DNA of 64,000 nucleotides from Nocardia rhamnosiphila NBRC 108938. GTDB taxonomy: Bacteria; Actinomycetota; Actinomycetes; Mycobacteriales; Mycobacteriaceae. The notes under the pieces are model-generated. The model was not told the DNA's origin. It saw only the letters and a list, made by a program, of their open reading frames with translations, and did not search any database. The stretch covers positions 620,001 to 684,000 of the forward strand of contig NZ_JOAJ01000003.1 of NCBI RefSeq assembly GCF_000720425.1, read 5' to 3'. Shown one piece after another: positions 27,967 to 36,881 of this stretch (its first letter is position 1; the number at the start of each line of letters is the position of its first letter). Both the position numbers and the translations under genes were made by a program.

Positions 27967-29195
27967 CCCAGGAGCAGTCGCAGACCGAACCGCTGGTCCT
28001 CGACCCCGCCGGCGCCGATTTCCACACCGAGATCCACCGGATCCGGGCCCGCGGCCGGATGGCCCGGATCGAACTTCCCGGCGGCGTGCCCGCCTGGTCG
28101 GTGATCGACACCGAGTTGCTGGAGAAGCTGTTCACCGATCCCCGGGTCTCCAAGGACGCCCACCGGCACTGGCCCGCCATGCACACCGGCGAGATCCCGC
28201 AGGATTGGGTGATGTGGCCGTGGGTCGCCGTATCCAATCTGCTCACCTCCTACGGTGACGACCACCGGCGGTTGCGGAAACTGGTGGCTCCGGCGTTCAC
28301 CCACCGCCGGACCCAGTCCCTGCGCCCCCGGATCGAGGCGATCACCGCCGAGCTGCTCGACGATATCGCCACCACCCCGGCCGATCGCCCCGTCGACCTG
28401 CGGGACCGTTTCGCCTGCGCTCTCCCGATCCGGGTGATCGGCGAACTGATGGGTGTGCCCGCCGAATTGTCCGCTGCCCTGCGCACCTACGCCGGCGGCA
28501 CCCTCGACACCACCCTCACCCCCGAGCAGGCCCAGGCCAATTTCGCCGGCCTCTACACCACCCTGCACGAACTGCTGGACTACAAGCGCCGCAACCCCGG
28601 TGACGATCTCACCACCGTCCTCATGACAACCCACGACGAGGACGGTTCGAAACTCGGCGAGCAGGAACTGGGCGACACCCTGCTGCTCATCATCGTCGCC
28701 GGGCACGAAACCACCGCCAATCTCCTCGATCACGCCGTCTATGCCCTGCTCACCCATCCGGAGCACCGCACCGCCGCGTTCGACGGGCAGCTCGACTGGT
28801 CCGAGATCATCGAGGAGACCCTGCGCTGGGAACCCCCGATCGCCCATATGCCGATGCGTTTCGCCCTGGCGGACATCGACCTGCCCGACGGCTACCGCAT
28901 CACCGAGGGCGAGGCCATCCTGGCCGGGCTGGCCGGCGCCGGCCGCGACCCGCGGGTCCATCCCGACCACCCCGACACCTTCGACCCGACCCGGCAGACC
29001 AAGGACCACATGGCCTTCGGCCACGGCGTTCACCACTGTCTCGGCGCCCCGCTGGCCCGCCTCGAGGCCGCGGTTGCGCTGCCTGCCCTGTTCGCGCGCT
29101 TCCCGGAGATGCGCCTGGCCGCCGACCCCGTCACCCTCGGCAACGTCCCGAGCCTGGTCACCAACGGACACCGCACCCTCCCGGTGGTGGTCTGA
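27963..29195 (+). CDS. Cytochrome P450 (CYP154-like position)
   Basis: 410 residues with all hallmarks: I-helix IVAGHETTAN, ExxR in EETLRWEPP, and haem loop MAFGHGVHHCLGAPLARLE. It is a soluble bacterial monooxygenase of unknown substrate needing external redox partners. It is translationally coupled to the preceding ExxR-less P450, so both are made together and may act on one substrate or as a complex. Confidence 0.95.
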   Translation: MTQEQSQTEPLVLDPAGADFHTEIHRIRARGRMARIELPGGVPAWSVIDTELLEKLFTDPRVSKDAHRHWPAMHTGEIPQDWVMWPWVAVSNLLTSYGDDHRRLRKLVAPAFTHRRTQSLRPRIEAITAELLDDIATTPADRPVDLRDRFACALPIRVIGELMGVPAELSAALRTYAGGTLDTTLTPEQAQANFAGLYTTLHELLDYKRRNPGDDLTTVLMTTHDEDGSKLGEQELGDTLLLIIVAGHETTANLLDHAVYALLTHPEHRTAAFDGQLDWSEIIEETLRWEPPIAHMPMRFALADIDLPDGYRITEGEAILAGLAGAGRDPRVHPDHPDTFDPTRQTKDHMAFGHGVHHCLGAPLARLEAAVALPALFARFPEMRLAADPVTLGNVPSLVTNGHRTLPVVV

Positions 29196-29212
29196 GAGCC
29201 CCGATCCCGCAC

Positions 29213-29231
29213 TTAGGATTGACTAACCTAA
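29213..29231. promoter_or_regulatory. IdeR/DtxR-type iron box
   Basis: TTAGGATTGACTAACCTAA matches the 19-bp IdeR consensus TTAGGTTAGCCTAACCTAA at 16 of 19 positions, including both outer half-sites. It lies 18 bases after the second P450 and 145 bases before the exported MTB12-like gene, so that gene is the likely target of iron control. Confidence 0.65.
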
Positions 29232-29375
29232 GACTGGTCGCTAGCGTTTCGCATTACCCGAGTGGGTTCCGCCCTGCGTCCACCCACCCGGGCAGCGCCG
29301 GCGGACGAGGTACGCGACTCCGCGAACACCGCCCCCGTCGCATCGCTTCGCAGGTTGGTCTTAGAAGGGGCCGTC

Positions 29376-29858
29376 ATGTCCAAATTCATCAGAATCGCCG
29401 CTGTCTGTATTCTCACCGCGCTCATGGGATTCGGCCTGGCGCAGCCCGCGTCGGCCGATTTCTCCATCCGGGCCTCCCAGGCTTCGGATCTCTACGTCCG
29501 TGACGAGGTCCCGAGCCTGGCGCAGATCGAGAAGCAGTTCGCCGCGTTCTGGAACCCGAATATCGGCATGGACCCCAAAATCGAGGTGAGCTTCAACGGC
29601 CCCTCGGCCCGGCCCGCCCTCGAACGGGTCATGGAATCCAGCAAGACCATGGATTTCTTCTCCATCCAGGGTCGCGCCATCGCCCCGGTCAATGTCTCCG
29701 GTAATACCATGTCGGTCACCGTGCACGGCGTCATGGCCGGTTTCCCCGCGCAGAGCACCCTCTACCACTACATCCGCGAGGGCGGCCTGTGGAAGTTCGA
29801 TTGGAAGGCCACCTGCCAGGAAATGCAGTGCCAGGGTGACCCCTCCTTCGGCTACTGA
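29376..29858 (+). CDS. Exported MTB12-like low-molecular-weight protein
   Basis: 160 residues. Residues 1-27 are a signal peptide (MSKFIRIAAVCILTALMGFGLAQPASA, cleavage after ASA). The mature domain resembles the C-terminal domain of mycobacterial antigen MTB12 (CFP-2): VPSLAQIEKQFAAFWNPN opens it, a central set of beta strands follows, and it ends with a two-Cys segment CQEMQC that may form a disulfide. AGAAGGGG precedes the ATG. Function is unknown. The IdeR box upstream suggests iron-responsive expression. Confidence 0.78.
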   Translation: MSKFIRIAAVCILTALMGFGLAQPASADFSIRASQASDLYVRDEVPSLAQIEKQFAAFWNPNIGMDPKIEVSFNGPSARPALERVMESSKTMDFFSIQGRAIAPVNVSGNTMSVTVHGVMAGFPAQSTLYHYIREGGLWKFDWKATCQEMQCQGDPSFGY

Positions 29859-29993
29859 GCCAGGACACACCGGCCGGAGCGGCCCCGGAGCATTCGACCC
29901 GGTGTCGCTCCGCCCGGGTGTGCACGTATTTCCGAAACCACCTCCGGGTCTTCATCCCCCGTCGGTATCCGGCACCAGTCACCAGGAATCCCT

Positions 29994-30731
29994 ATGATCA
30001 GCGTTCGTGGCGTTTCCAAACGCTTCGGTGAGAAACTCGCCGTAGACGACGTCACCTTCGAGGCCGAGCCGGGCTCGATAACCTATTTGCTCGGGCCGAA
30101 CGGTGCCGGCAAAACCACAGTCATGCGCATGATCGCCGGCCTGGCCCGCACCAGTTCCGGCACGATCTCGGTGAACGGCAGCGGTTTACGCGAATTCCGC
30201 AGCACCCTCACCGAAATCGGTTTCGGCCTCGGTGCATTCGCCCGGAATCCCGGCCACACGGCCGAACAACATCTCCGCTGGCAGGCAAAACTCGGCGGCC
30301 TCCCCACCTCGAATATCACCCCGGCCCTGGACCGAGTCGGTCTCGACGGGGTCACGAAACGCCCTGTCGGCAAATTCTCCTACGGCATGCTGCAACGCCT
30401 GGGCATCGCGTCCGCCCTGCTCGGCGACCCGAAAACCCTGGTCCTCGACGAACCGGCCAACGGCCTGGACATCGAAGGCATCATCTGGCTGCGCGAACTA
30501 CTCCTCGGCCTGGCCGCCGAAGGCACATGCCTGCTCGTGGCCTCCCACAACCTCACCGAAGTAGAGATCACCGGCACCCGCGTGGTCATCATGGGCAAGG
30601 GCAGAGTCCTGTCCGATACGAGTAAGGACGAACTGGTGACGGCAGGGTCCGGCCCACGCCCCCTGGAATCGGCCTACATCGAAATCACCCAGGACAGCGT
30701 CGAATACGCCGCCACCGGAGGTGCCCGGTGA
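29994..30731 (+). CDS. ABC transporter ATP-binding protein (ABC-2 exporter type)
   Basis: 245 residues: Walker A GPNGAGKTT, a signature region KFSYGMLQRLGIASALL with the divergent SYGM common to ABC-2 drug/lantibiotic exporters, Walker B LVLDEPANGLD, switch His in VASHNLTEVE. It is coupled by ATGA-type overlap to its permease. The exported substrate is unknown; antibiotic or peptide immunity is a common role for this class. Confidence 0.93.
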   Translation: MISVRGVSKRFGEKLAVDDVTFEAEPGSITYLLGPNGAGKTTVMRMIAGLARTSSGTISVNGSGLREFRSTLTEIGFGLGAFARNPGHTAEQHLRWQAKLGGLPTSNITPALDRVGLDGVTKRPVGKFSYGMLQRLGIASALLGDPKTLVLDEPANGLDIEGIIWLRELLLGLAAEGTCLLVASHNLTEVEITGTRVVIMGKGRVLSDTSKDELVTAGSGPRPLESAYIEITQDSVEYAATGGAR

Positions 30732-31516
30732 TCGCCACCTCTCTCGTGCGGGCCGTCCGCAGCGAACTCGCGAAACTCTCCTGGCGCAGCCCGATCTGGT
30801 ACGCCATAGTCCCTCTCGCCGTCGTGATCCCGCTGGGCCTCAATTTCGGTATCGCCAAGGCCACCGAATCCAATGCCCTCAACGGCGCCGGCGGTATGGA
30901 CACCAACAATGCCGCCTACTGGATTCTCGTGTTCTCGTCCTTCATCCTCATGGCGGGCGGGGGGTCCTCGCTGTGCGCGGAATTCAAGGACAACACGATC
31001 GAAACGGTTTTCGGCATCCAAACCCGCCGCTGGATTCTTCCGGTCGCCAAACTCATCGTCTTCGGCGTGATCGCCGCGGTCACCGCCGCCGTCGTCACGT
31101 TCCTGGTCCTGTGGGCATTCCCGCAGTTGTTCCCGGAGATCTGGGGCCGGGTCGAAGTGTTCTCCGGTGACGGAGTCCAGCTGCTGATCGGAGTCCCGGT
31201 CTACACACTGCTGATCTCCGCGCTCGGGTTGGGAGTGGCGGCGTTGGTCCCCAAGCCGGGGCTGGTGGTCATGATCGTGCTGCTGTGGAAGTTCGGGGTG
31301 GAGGTGTTCGTGACCTTCGTCCCGGGGGATTTCGGTGTGACCCTGCAACAGCTGTCGCCGTTCAAGAACGGGGAGCTGGGGGTAGGGCAGCTGGCGACCA
31401 TCGAGAGCATGTTCGGCGGGCAGAACGGGTCGCTGATCTACTTCGCGGTGGTCTGCGTGGCGATCTTCGCAATCGGTACGGTCCGGCTGTCCGTCACGGA
31501 CACCAAGGGCTACTGA
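30728..31516 (+). CDS. ABC-2 type transporter permease
   Basis: 262 residues with about six hydrophobic segments (for example IWYAIVPLAVVIPLGL, AYWILVFSSFILMAGGG, LIVFGVIAAVTAAVVTFLVLW). The start overlaps the ATPase gene by 4 bases, and together they form one exporter with two half-sized subunits. No substrate can be named. Confidence 0.88.
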   Translation: MIATSLVRAVRSELAKLSWRSPIWYAIVPLAVVIPLGLNFGIAKATESNALNGAGGMDTNNAAYWILVFSSFILMAGGGSSLCAEFKDNTIETVFGIQTRRWILPVAKLIVFGVIAAVTAAVVTFLVLWAFPQLFPEIWGRVEVFSGDGVQLLIGVPVYTLLISALGLGVAALVPKPGLVVMIVLLWKFGVEVFVTFVPGDFGVTLQQLSPFKNGELGVGQLATIESMFGGQNGSLIYFAVVCVAIFAIGTVRLSVTDTKGY

Positions 31517-31877
31517 CCGACCGCCGATACGTCGACGGTCGATTCTCGTGGTAATCCCCTGCCATCGACTCGGCCGGGGTATTTTCCTGTTCGCCGACGG
31601 CCGTCGGTCGCCACCTCGGGCACCGCCCCGCATACCGAAACCCCGAGTAGCGTCGAGTTGTGGCCGGCGCCCACGGATCGAAGTAGTTGCGCTTCCGTGT
31701 GTTCATCGACCGATGCGTTCGCGGGCAGCGCGTCGGGCCGTGGGGTCGGCGCCGAGTCGCTCGTCACGGTGTCCGATTGGTTCGAGGCCGAGGCTGTGCC
31801 CGGTTCGATGAAGCCGCGACCTTTCGCTGCCGCCTCGACGCCGGCCAAAACGGTTGGGATTGTGCTCCGCAGCGGGG

Positions 31878-31906
31878 TTGACAGTCGGATCGCTCACCGA
31901 TAGAGT
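31878..31906 (+). promoter_or_regulatory. Consensus-like promoter for the ABC-F leader
   Basis: TTGACA (31878-31883), 17-base spacer, TAGAGT (31901-31906). This is the clearest vegetative promoter in the window. The expected start point is 3 to 5 bases before the leader-peptide ATG. The stretch 31517-31877 before it shows no gene. Confidence 0.75.
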
Positions 31907-31916
31907 CTGTCGCCTC

Positions 31917-31943
31917 ATGGGTACTTTGTTGTTCTTCCTGTAA
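31917..31943 (+). CDS. Eight-residue leader peptide (MGTLLFFL), near-leaderless
   Basis: ATG GGT ACT TTG TTG TTC TTC CTG TAA starts 10 bases after the -10 element, so translation would begin at or almost at the 5' end of the mRNA. Short hydrophobic peptides of this kind precede many macrolide/lincosamide resistance genes and act as ribosome-stall sensors. Two hairpins, one terminator-like, lie between it and the ABC-F gene. Confidence 0.6.
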   Translation: MGTLLFFL

Positions 31944-31963
31944 TCACACCCCCGACGCGTCGA

Positions 31964-32045
31964 GCGCCACTCATCAGCGAGTGCGCCTCCGCGTTCTTCA
32001 CCCACAGCGCCCTCCGGTCTCGTCCGGCTGTTCGGGCGTGTGGGT
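31964..32045 (+). terminator. Attenuator hairpins between the leader peptide and the ABC-F gene
   Basis: A first hairpin pairs GCG-CACTC with GAGTG-CGC (31964-31986, one bulge). The second pairs ACCCACAGCGCCC (32000-32012) with GGGCGTGTGGGT (32034-32045) with one bulged base, and is followed by TCTTG, so it looks like an intrinsic terminator. The ribosome site GGAGG and ATG of the resistance gene lie 30 to 40 bases further. Confidence 0.55.
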
Positions 32046-32085
32046 TCTTGTGATCCCGGCCGTGCGCCGAGAACAGGAGGAATTC

Positions 32086-33738
32086 ATGCTTACCGCTGCT
32101 CAAATCACCCTTTCCGACACCAGCAAACGCTACGGCGACCGCACCGTCCTGGACCGCGTCTCACTCTCGATCCGGCCCGGCGAAACGGTCGGTGTCGTCG
32201 GCGACAACGGGTCCGGTAAGTCGACCTTATTGCGGCTGCTCGCCGGGCAGGAACTACCGGACAATGGCGAAGTCCGCGTTTCGGCGCCCGGCGGGATCGG
32301 TTACCTTCCACAGTCACTCGAGCTGCCGGGTGCCGCGACAGTCGCCGAGGCAATCGATCTGGCGCTGACCGATATCCGCGAACTGGAAACCCGATTACGC
32401 AGTGCGGAAATAGAACTGGGCGCCGACGGGCCGATGGAACCGGCGCTGGGCCGCTACGCGGAATTGCTGGCGCGGTTCGAGGCGCGCGGCGGCTACCAAG
32501 CCGATCAGCGTGTCGATACCGCGCTGGCCGGTCTCGGGCTGCCGGGCCTCGCGCGGGACCGCACGCTGGGCACATTGTCGGGCGGGCAGCGGTCCAGACT
32601 CGCACTGGCGGCCACACTCGCGGCCGCGCCGGAACTGCTGCTGCTCGACGAACCCACCAACGATCTCGACGATGCGGCGGTGGACTGGCTCGAGCGGTAT
32701 CTACGCGGCCACCGCGGCACCATCGTCGCGGTGACGCACGATCGAGTGTTCCTCGAACGGATCACGAACGTTGTGCTCGAGGTCGCGGACGGCCGCGTCG
32801 CCCGGTTCGGCGACGGATACGGCGGGTACCTGCGCGCCAAGGCGGCGCAGCGGCAGCGGATGGCCGAGGAACACCAGCGATGGACGCAGGAACTGGCGCG
32901 CAACCGGCGGCTGGCGGCATCGAATGTGGCGCGGCTGGATGCCATTCCGCGCAAGCTTCCGCTGGCGGTTTTCGCGGCCGGGCCCTTCCGGGCGCGCGGC
33001 CGCGATCACGGGGCCCGCGCGCGGATCCGCAGCGCCAAGGAACGCCTCGAGCGGCTCACCGGTAACCCGGTGGCCGCACCGCCCGAACTGTTGGCCTTCT
33101 CACCGGAGCTGAATGCCCACCCGCCGGTTGCGGGCGGGCCGGTCGCCGAAACGGCCGGCGTGCGGGTGTCCGGTCGGCTCGAGGCGGGCGAGATCAGCCT
33201 GGCAGCCGGTGAACGTCTGCTGGTCACCGGCCCGAACGGCGCCGGCAAGACCACGCTGCTGCGGTTGCTGGCCGGGGAGCTGGAGCCCGACAGTGGTTCG
33301 ATACGAGTCCATGGCCGCGTGGGCTACCTACGACAGGAGGAGGTTCGGTGGCCTGCCGAGATAACCGTGCTGCAGGCCTTCGCCTACGACCGCCCGTGGC
33401 ATCCGCAGGAGTATGCCGACGAACTGCTGCGAATGGGCTTGTTCCGGCCGGACGACCTGGGTCTTCGTGTCGGTGATCTCTCCTACGGACAGCGCCGGCG
33501 CATCGAGCTGGCCCGCCTGGTCAGCGATCCGGTGGACCTGTTGCTGCTCGACGAACCGACCAACCATCTCTCCCCGGTACTGGTGGAGCAACTCGAGCAG
33601 GCATTGACCGCTTATCGGGGCGCGGTGGTGATGGTGACCCACGATCGACGGATTCGCGAGCGCTTCCGGGGCACCCGGCTCGAGATCCACGACGGGGTGT
33701 GCTCGTATCCGAGCACGGCGGCGGCGCGGACCGCATGA
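32086..33738 (+). CDS. ABC-F ATPase, probable antibiotic-resistance ribosome-protection protein
   Basis: 550 residues with two ABC domains and no membrane segments. Domain 1: Walker A GDNGSGKST, signature TLSGGQRSRLALA, DEPTNDLDD. Domain 2: GPNGAGKTT, LSYGQRRRIELA, DEPTNHLSP. The long linker (about 225-350), rich in Arg and Gln, is the P-site tRNA interaction motif region of ABC-F proteins. The arrangement fits the Vga/Lsa/Lmr(C)-like resistance group better than housekeeping EttA. The start ATG follows CAGGAGGAATTC. Its attenuator leader supports drug-inducible expression. Confidence 0.88.
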   Translation: MLTAAQITLSDTSKRYGDRTVLDRVSLSIRPGETVGVVGDNGSGKSTLLRLLAGQELPDNGEVRVSAPGGIGYLPQSLELPGAATVAEAIDLALTDIRELETRLRSAEIELGADGPMEPALGRYAELLARFEARGGYQADQRVDTALAGLGLPGLARDRTLGTLSGGQRSRLALAATLAAAPELLLLDEPTNDLDDAAVDWLERYLRGHRGTIVAVTHDRVFLERITNVVLEVADGRVARFGDGYGGYLRAKAAQRQRMAEEHQRWTQELARNRRLAASNVARLDAIPRKLPLAVFAAGPFRARGRDHGARARIRSAKERLERLTGNPVAAPPELLAFSPELNAHPPVAGGPVAETAGVRVSGRLEAGEISLAAGERLLVTGPNGAGKTTLLRLLAGELEPDSGSIRVHGRVGYLRQEEVRWPAEITVLQAFAYDRPWHPQEYADELLRMGLFRPDDLGLRVGDLSYGQRRRIELARLVSDPVDLLLLDEPTNHLSPVLVEQLEQALTAYRGAVVMVTHDRRIRERFRGTRLEIHDGVCSYPSTAAARTA

Positions 33739-33743
33739 CCTGT

Positions 33744-33777
33744 GCGGCGGCTCGGTAACAGTCTGCCGAGCCGCCGC
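33744..33777 (+). terminator. Perfect 12-bp hairpin after the ABC-F gene
   Basis: GCGGCGGCTCGG (33744-33755) pairs with CCGAGCCGCCGC (33766-33777) around 10 bases, immediately past the stop codon at 33738. Confidence 0.7.
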
Positions 33778-33943
33778 GTCCAACCGCCGCAGGCCGGATA
33801 GAACAATTCGTCGCCACCACGGACGTGGCGGCCCTACCGCTCAGGATCGGCTGACCCGTCGAGATCCGGGGTAGCGCGTACGCGACCATGAAACGGTCCC
33901 GTTCACCACCGACTTCCCGCGGCAGCCGCTCTGTAATGAGGGC

Positions 33944-34834
33944 ATGACAACAGCGTTGACCGATCGGGAGCCGCTCGGGTCCGGCACCCCGACACGGCGC
34001 AAGGGCATCCTCTGGTTCCTCATACTCGCCTTCGCCGGAGCGTGGATTCCGTGGGGGATCGCCGGGGCGGTCGGGTACTCCCTCGACAATCCCGTCGTCC
34101 AGCTGCTGACCGGAGCTTTCGTTCCCGCTCTCGCCGCGGTCTGCACCCGGCGGTGGATCACTCGCGAGGGTTTCGCCGATGCCGGTTTGCGCCTGCGGCT
34201 CACCCGGCAGTGGCGCTCGTATCTGATCGCCGCGCTGCTCCCGATCGGTGTTCTCGCCCTCGCGCTCGGGCTCGCGCTGGTGCTGGGCATATGGCGTCCC
34301 GAGGCCGGAGACTTCGATTCCGGTCATGTGCTGTTCCTGGCGCTGGCGCCGATCATCCCCGTCGTGGCCGCGCCGATCTTCTTCGGTGAGGAATTCGGCT
34401 GGACCACCTATCTGCGCGACCGTCTCGTTCCCGGCCGCCCTGTGCTCACCACATTCGCGACGGGCGCGATCTGGGGTGTGTGGCATTGGCCGCTGCCCTG
34501 GGTGGGGTATCTGGGTGCGGGCGGTTCCGCCGCCGACGCGTTCGTCGCCATGCTGCTGTGGCTGCCGCTGTCGATCGAACTCGAGTTCGTGATCGGCTGG
34601 TTGTGGACGCGCAGTGGTTCGGTGTGGCCGCCGGCCCTGCTGCACGGCGGAAGCAACCTCGTGCTGGCGCTGGGACTGGAACTGTTCGCCGGCACTGCCG
34701 ACCCCTCCGGCGCCGCCACTACTCTGCTGATGTGCGCAGCATATTCGCCCGTGGTCGCGTGGATCGTCGTAGCGACGAAGCGCGGCGACTCACGGCGCGC
34801 GCAACCGGCGACGACGGCAGGAGTCGAACAGTGA
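33944..34834 (+). CDS. CPBP-family intramembrane metalloprotease
   Basis: 296 residues, about eight membrane segments. The CPBP (Rce1-like, Abi) motifs are present: FFGEEFGWTTYLRDRL (EExxxR), GAIWGVWHWP with the catalytic His, and ALLHGGSNLV with a second His. The family includes CAAX prenyl proteases and bacteriocin self-immunity proteins; the substrate here is unknown. It overlaps the following histidine kinase by GTGA, so the three genes 33944-36716 form one operon. Confidence 0.9.
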   Translation: MTTALTDREPLGSGTPTRRKGILWFLILAFAGAWIPWGIAGAVGYSLDNPVVQLLTGAFVPALAAVCTRRWITREGFADAGLRLRLTRQWRSYLIAALLPIGVLALALGLALVLGIWRPEAGDFDSGHVLFLALAPIIPVVAAPIFFGEEFGWTTYLRDRLVPGRPVLTTFATGAIWGVWHWPLPWVGYLGAGGSAADAFVAMLLWLPLSIELEFVIGWLWTRSGSVWPPALLHGGSNLVLALGLELFAGTADPSGAATTLLMCAAYSPVVAWIVVATKRGDSRRAQPATTAGVEQ

Positions 34835-36039
34835 CCGCGGTGGGGTCCGCACTCCGGACCGGCCCACGTTTCCTCATTTCCCGTTGGCCGTGGTGCGCGC
34901 TGCTCTCCGTACTCTGCGGTGGCATCCTCGCGGCGGCCGCGGCGGTCGGCGTCGTGCCGGTAGTACTGCTCGGGCTGACCCGCGATCTGCGGGCCGCTTT
35001 GTGGGAGCCGATGCTGCGACTCCAGTGCGCTCGGCTCCGACTCGTCGACCCCGACACCGCTGATCACGCCGCGGCCCGGGTGCGGGCCGCCGCGGCCGAG
35101 CGCCGGTTACCCACTGTCCGGCACGCCATCTACCTCGTCGCCACCACTGTGTTCGGCGGTGCGGTGTGCTGCCTGGCAGTGTTCGGTTTCATCCTCGCCG
35201 CGCTCCTGCTCGCCGCGCCGCGCCTCGTCCGAAGTGATTACTTCGACCTCGGCCCCTGGGTGGTCGATGAGCCGGCGGAGGCATGGATCTGCACAGGCGT
35301 GGGGTTCGTCGCCGCGATCCTGCTGTTGGTACTGCTCAGCGCCTGGTCGGCGCTCGAAGCGATGGTGGCCCGGACGCTGCTGGCCCCCGACGCCGACCGT
35401 TGGCGGCGCGAAGCCGTGCGGATCGAGAACTCCCGCTCCGCGCTGCTGGAGGCAGAAGGGTTCGAGCGTGAACTCCTCGAATCCGAACTGCACGACCGTG
35501 TCCAGCATCGGCTCGTCGCCCTGTCGATGACCCTGGGCTTGGCCGAATCCCAGGACGCGACCGGACCCACCGGCCGCGTCGCCGCCGAAGCCCACCGACA
35601 GGTCGACGAAACCCTGAGCGAACTGCGGGCCGTCCTGCGCGGCTTCTCGCCCCGGGTCCTGACCGAACGCGGATTGGGACCGGCTCTGATCGATCTCGCA
35701 GCGGATCTACCACTCGATATCCACATCGACCTCGATGACGCGTCCGGCCCGGGTTACCGGCTACCACCGGCGGTCGAGCATATGTCCTACGTCTTCGCCG
35801 CCGAATCCCTCACCAACGTCGCCAGGCACACCGACGCCACCCGAGTCGACCTCCACGGCACCCACACCGGTACACAGTGGGTGGTGAGCATTACCGACAA
35901 CGGGCCGGGCGGGGCCCACATTGTGGGCGGCCACGGCCTCGACCGCCTACAACGCCGCCTCGCGGCCCTGGACGGACAACTGACGGTGTCCAGCCCACCC
36001 GGCGGACCGACAACCATCAGGATGGAGTGCACAGTGTGA
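34831..36039 (+). CDS. Two-component sensor histidine kinase (HisKA_3/NarX type)
   Basis: 402 residues from the GTG at 34831. The N-terminal half has about four hydrophobic segments (around residues 20-50, 95-125 and 150-180). The dimerisation helix carries the phospho-accepting His221 in ESELHDRVQHRLVAL. The ATPase domain has the N-box AAESLTNVARHTDA and ITDNGPGGA and GHGLDRLQRRL glycine loops. It partners with the response regulator that starts four bases before its stop. Confidence 0.94.
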   Translation: MTAVGSALRTGPRFLISRWPWCALLSVLCGGILAAAAAVGVVPVVLLGLTRDLRAALWEPMLRLQCARLRLVDPDTADHAAARVRAAAAERRLPTVRHAIYLVATTVFGGAVCCLAVFGFILAALLLAAPRLVRSDYFDLGPWVVDEPAEAWICTGVGFVAAILLLVLLSAWSALEAMVARTLLAPDADRWRREAVRIENSRSALLEAEGFERELLESELHDRVQHRLVALSMTLGLAESQDATGPTGRVAAEAHRQVDETLSELRAVLRGFSPRVLTERGLGPALIDLAADLPLDIHIDLDDASGPGYRLPPAVEHMSYVFAAESLTNVARHTDATRVDLHGTHTGTQWVVSITDNGPGGAHIVGGHGLDRLQRRLAALDGQLTVSSPPGGPTTIRMECTV

Positions 36040-36716
36040 CAGTCCCACCCGCTCGACTACGGATCGTGCTGGCCGAGGACAGCCCGCTACTGCGCGCCGG
36101 GCTGGAGAGCGTGCTCGCCTCGGCCGGGCACGAGGTGAGCGCGGCAGTCGGCGACGCACCGGGCCTCCTCCACGCCTACGCGGCCTATACGCCCGACCTG
36201 GTGATCACCGATGTCCGGATGCCGCCGAACGGCACCGACGACGGCCTTCGCGCCGCCGCCGAACTACGCCGCCGCGATCCACGGCTACCGATAGTGGTTC
36301 TGTCACAGTACGTTTCCGTCGCCTACTTGGACGACTTACTCGGCGATGATTCGACCGCCGGTGTGGGATACCTACTGAAAGAGCGTGTCGGGCACGTCCG
36401 GCAGTTCCTCGACACCATCTCCCGGGTCGCCGCAGGCGAAACGATCGTCGACCCCGAGGTCGTCCGAGCCCTCGTCAAGTCGAGCCGACACCACACTCCC
36501 CTGGCCGACCTCACCGCACGCGAACGGGAGGTCCTCGCACTGGTAGCGGAAGGCAAGACGAATTCCGGCATAGCGGAGGTCCTGACAGTTTCGGAAGCCG
36601 CAGTGCGCAAACACATCGGCGCCATATTCGCGAAACTTCCCCTGCTCGACGGTGATCGACGAGTTCAGGCGACGCTCATCTACCTACGTTCGCTCGGCCA
36701 ACCACCGACCCCTTGA
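36036..36716 (+). CDS. LuxR/NarL-family response regulator
   Basis: 226 residues from the GTG at 36036. The receiver domain has the acidic pocket LAEDSPLLR and phospho-acceptor Asp59 in DLVITDVRMPP. The C-terminal LuxR HTH is LTAREREVLALVAEGKTNSGIAEVLTVSEAAVRKHIGAIFAKL. It is the output of the adjacent kinase and the last gene of the CPBP-kinase-regulator operon. Targets are unknown; the operon itself and the ABC-F neighbourhood are candidates. Confidence 0.94.
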   Translation: MTVPPARLRIVLAEDSPLLRAGLESVLASAGHEVSAAVGDAPGLLHAYAAYTPDLVITDVRMPPNGTDDGLRAAAELRRRDPRLPIVVLSQYVSVAYLDDLLGDDSTAGVGYLLKERVGHVRQFLDTISRVAAGETIVDPEVVRALVKSSRHHTPLADLTAREREVLALVAEGKTNSGIAEVLTVSEAAVRKHIGAIFAKLPLLDGDRRVQATLIYLRSLGQPPTP

Positions 36717-36881
36717 CCAGCGCTGGGCACTCGATGCCGCTCGCCTCCCGGGGCGCGCCGGTGCCCACGGACCATCGCCCTGTACTGCGGTCGGACCTAC
36801 AGGTTTGCTGCCTCCCGCAGCCTAATATCAGGGTTTACTCGGGCGAGGCCGCAGCAATCGCCACGACGAGGGACCCAACAG

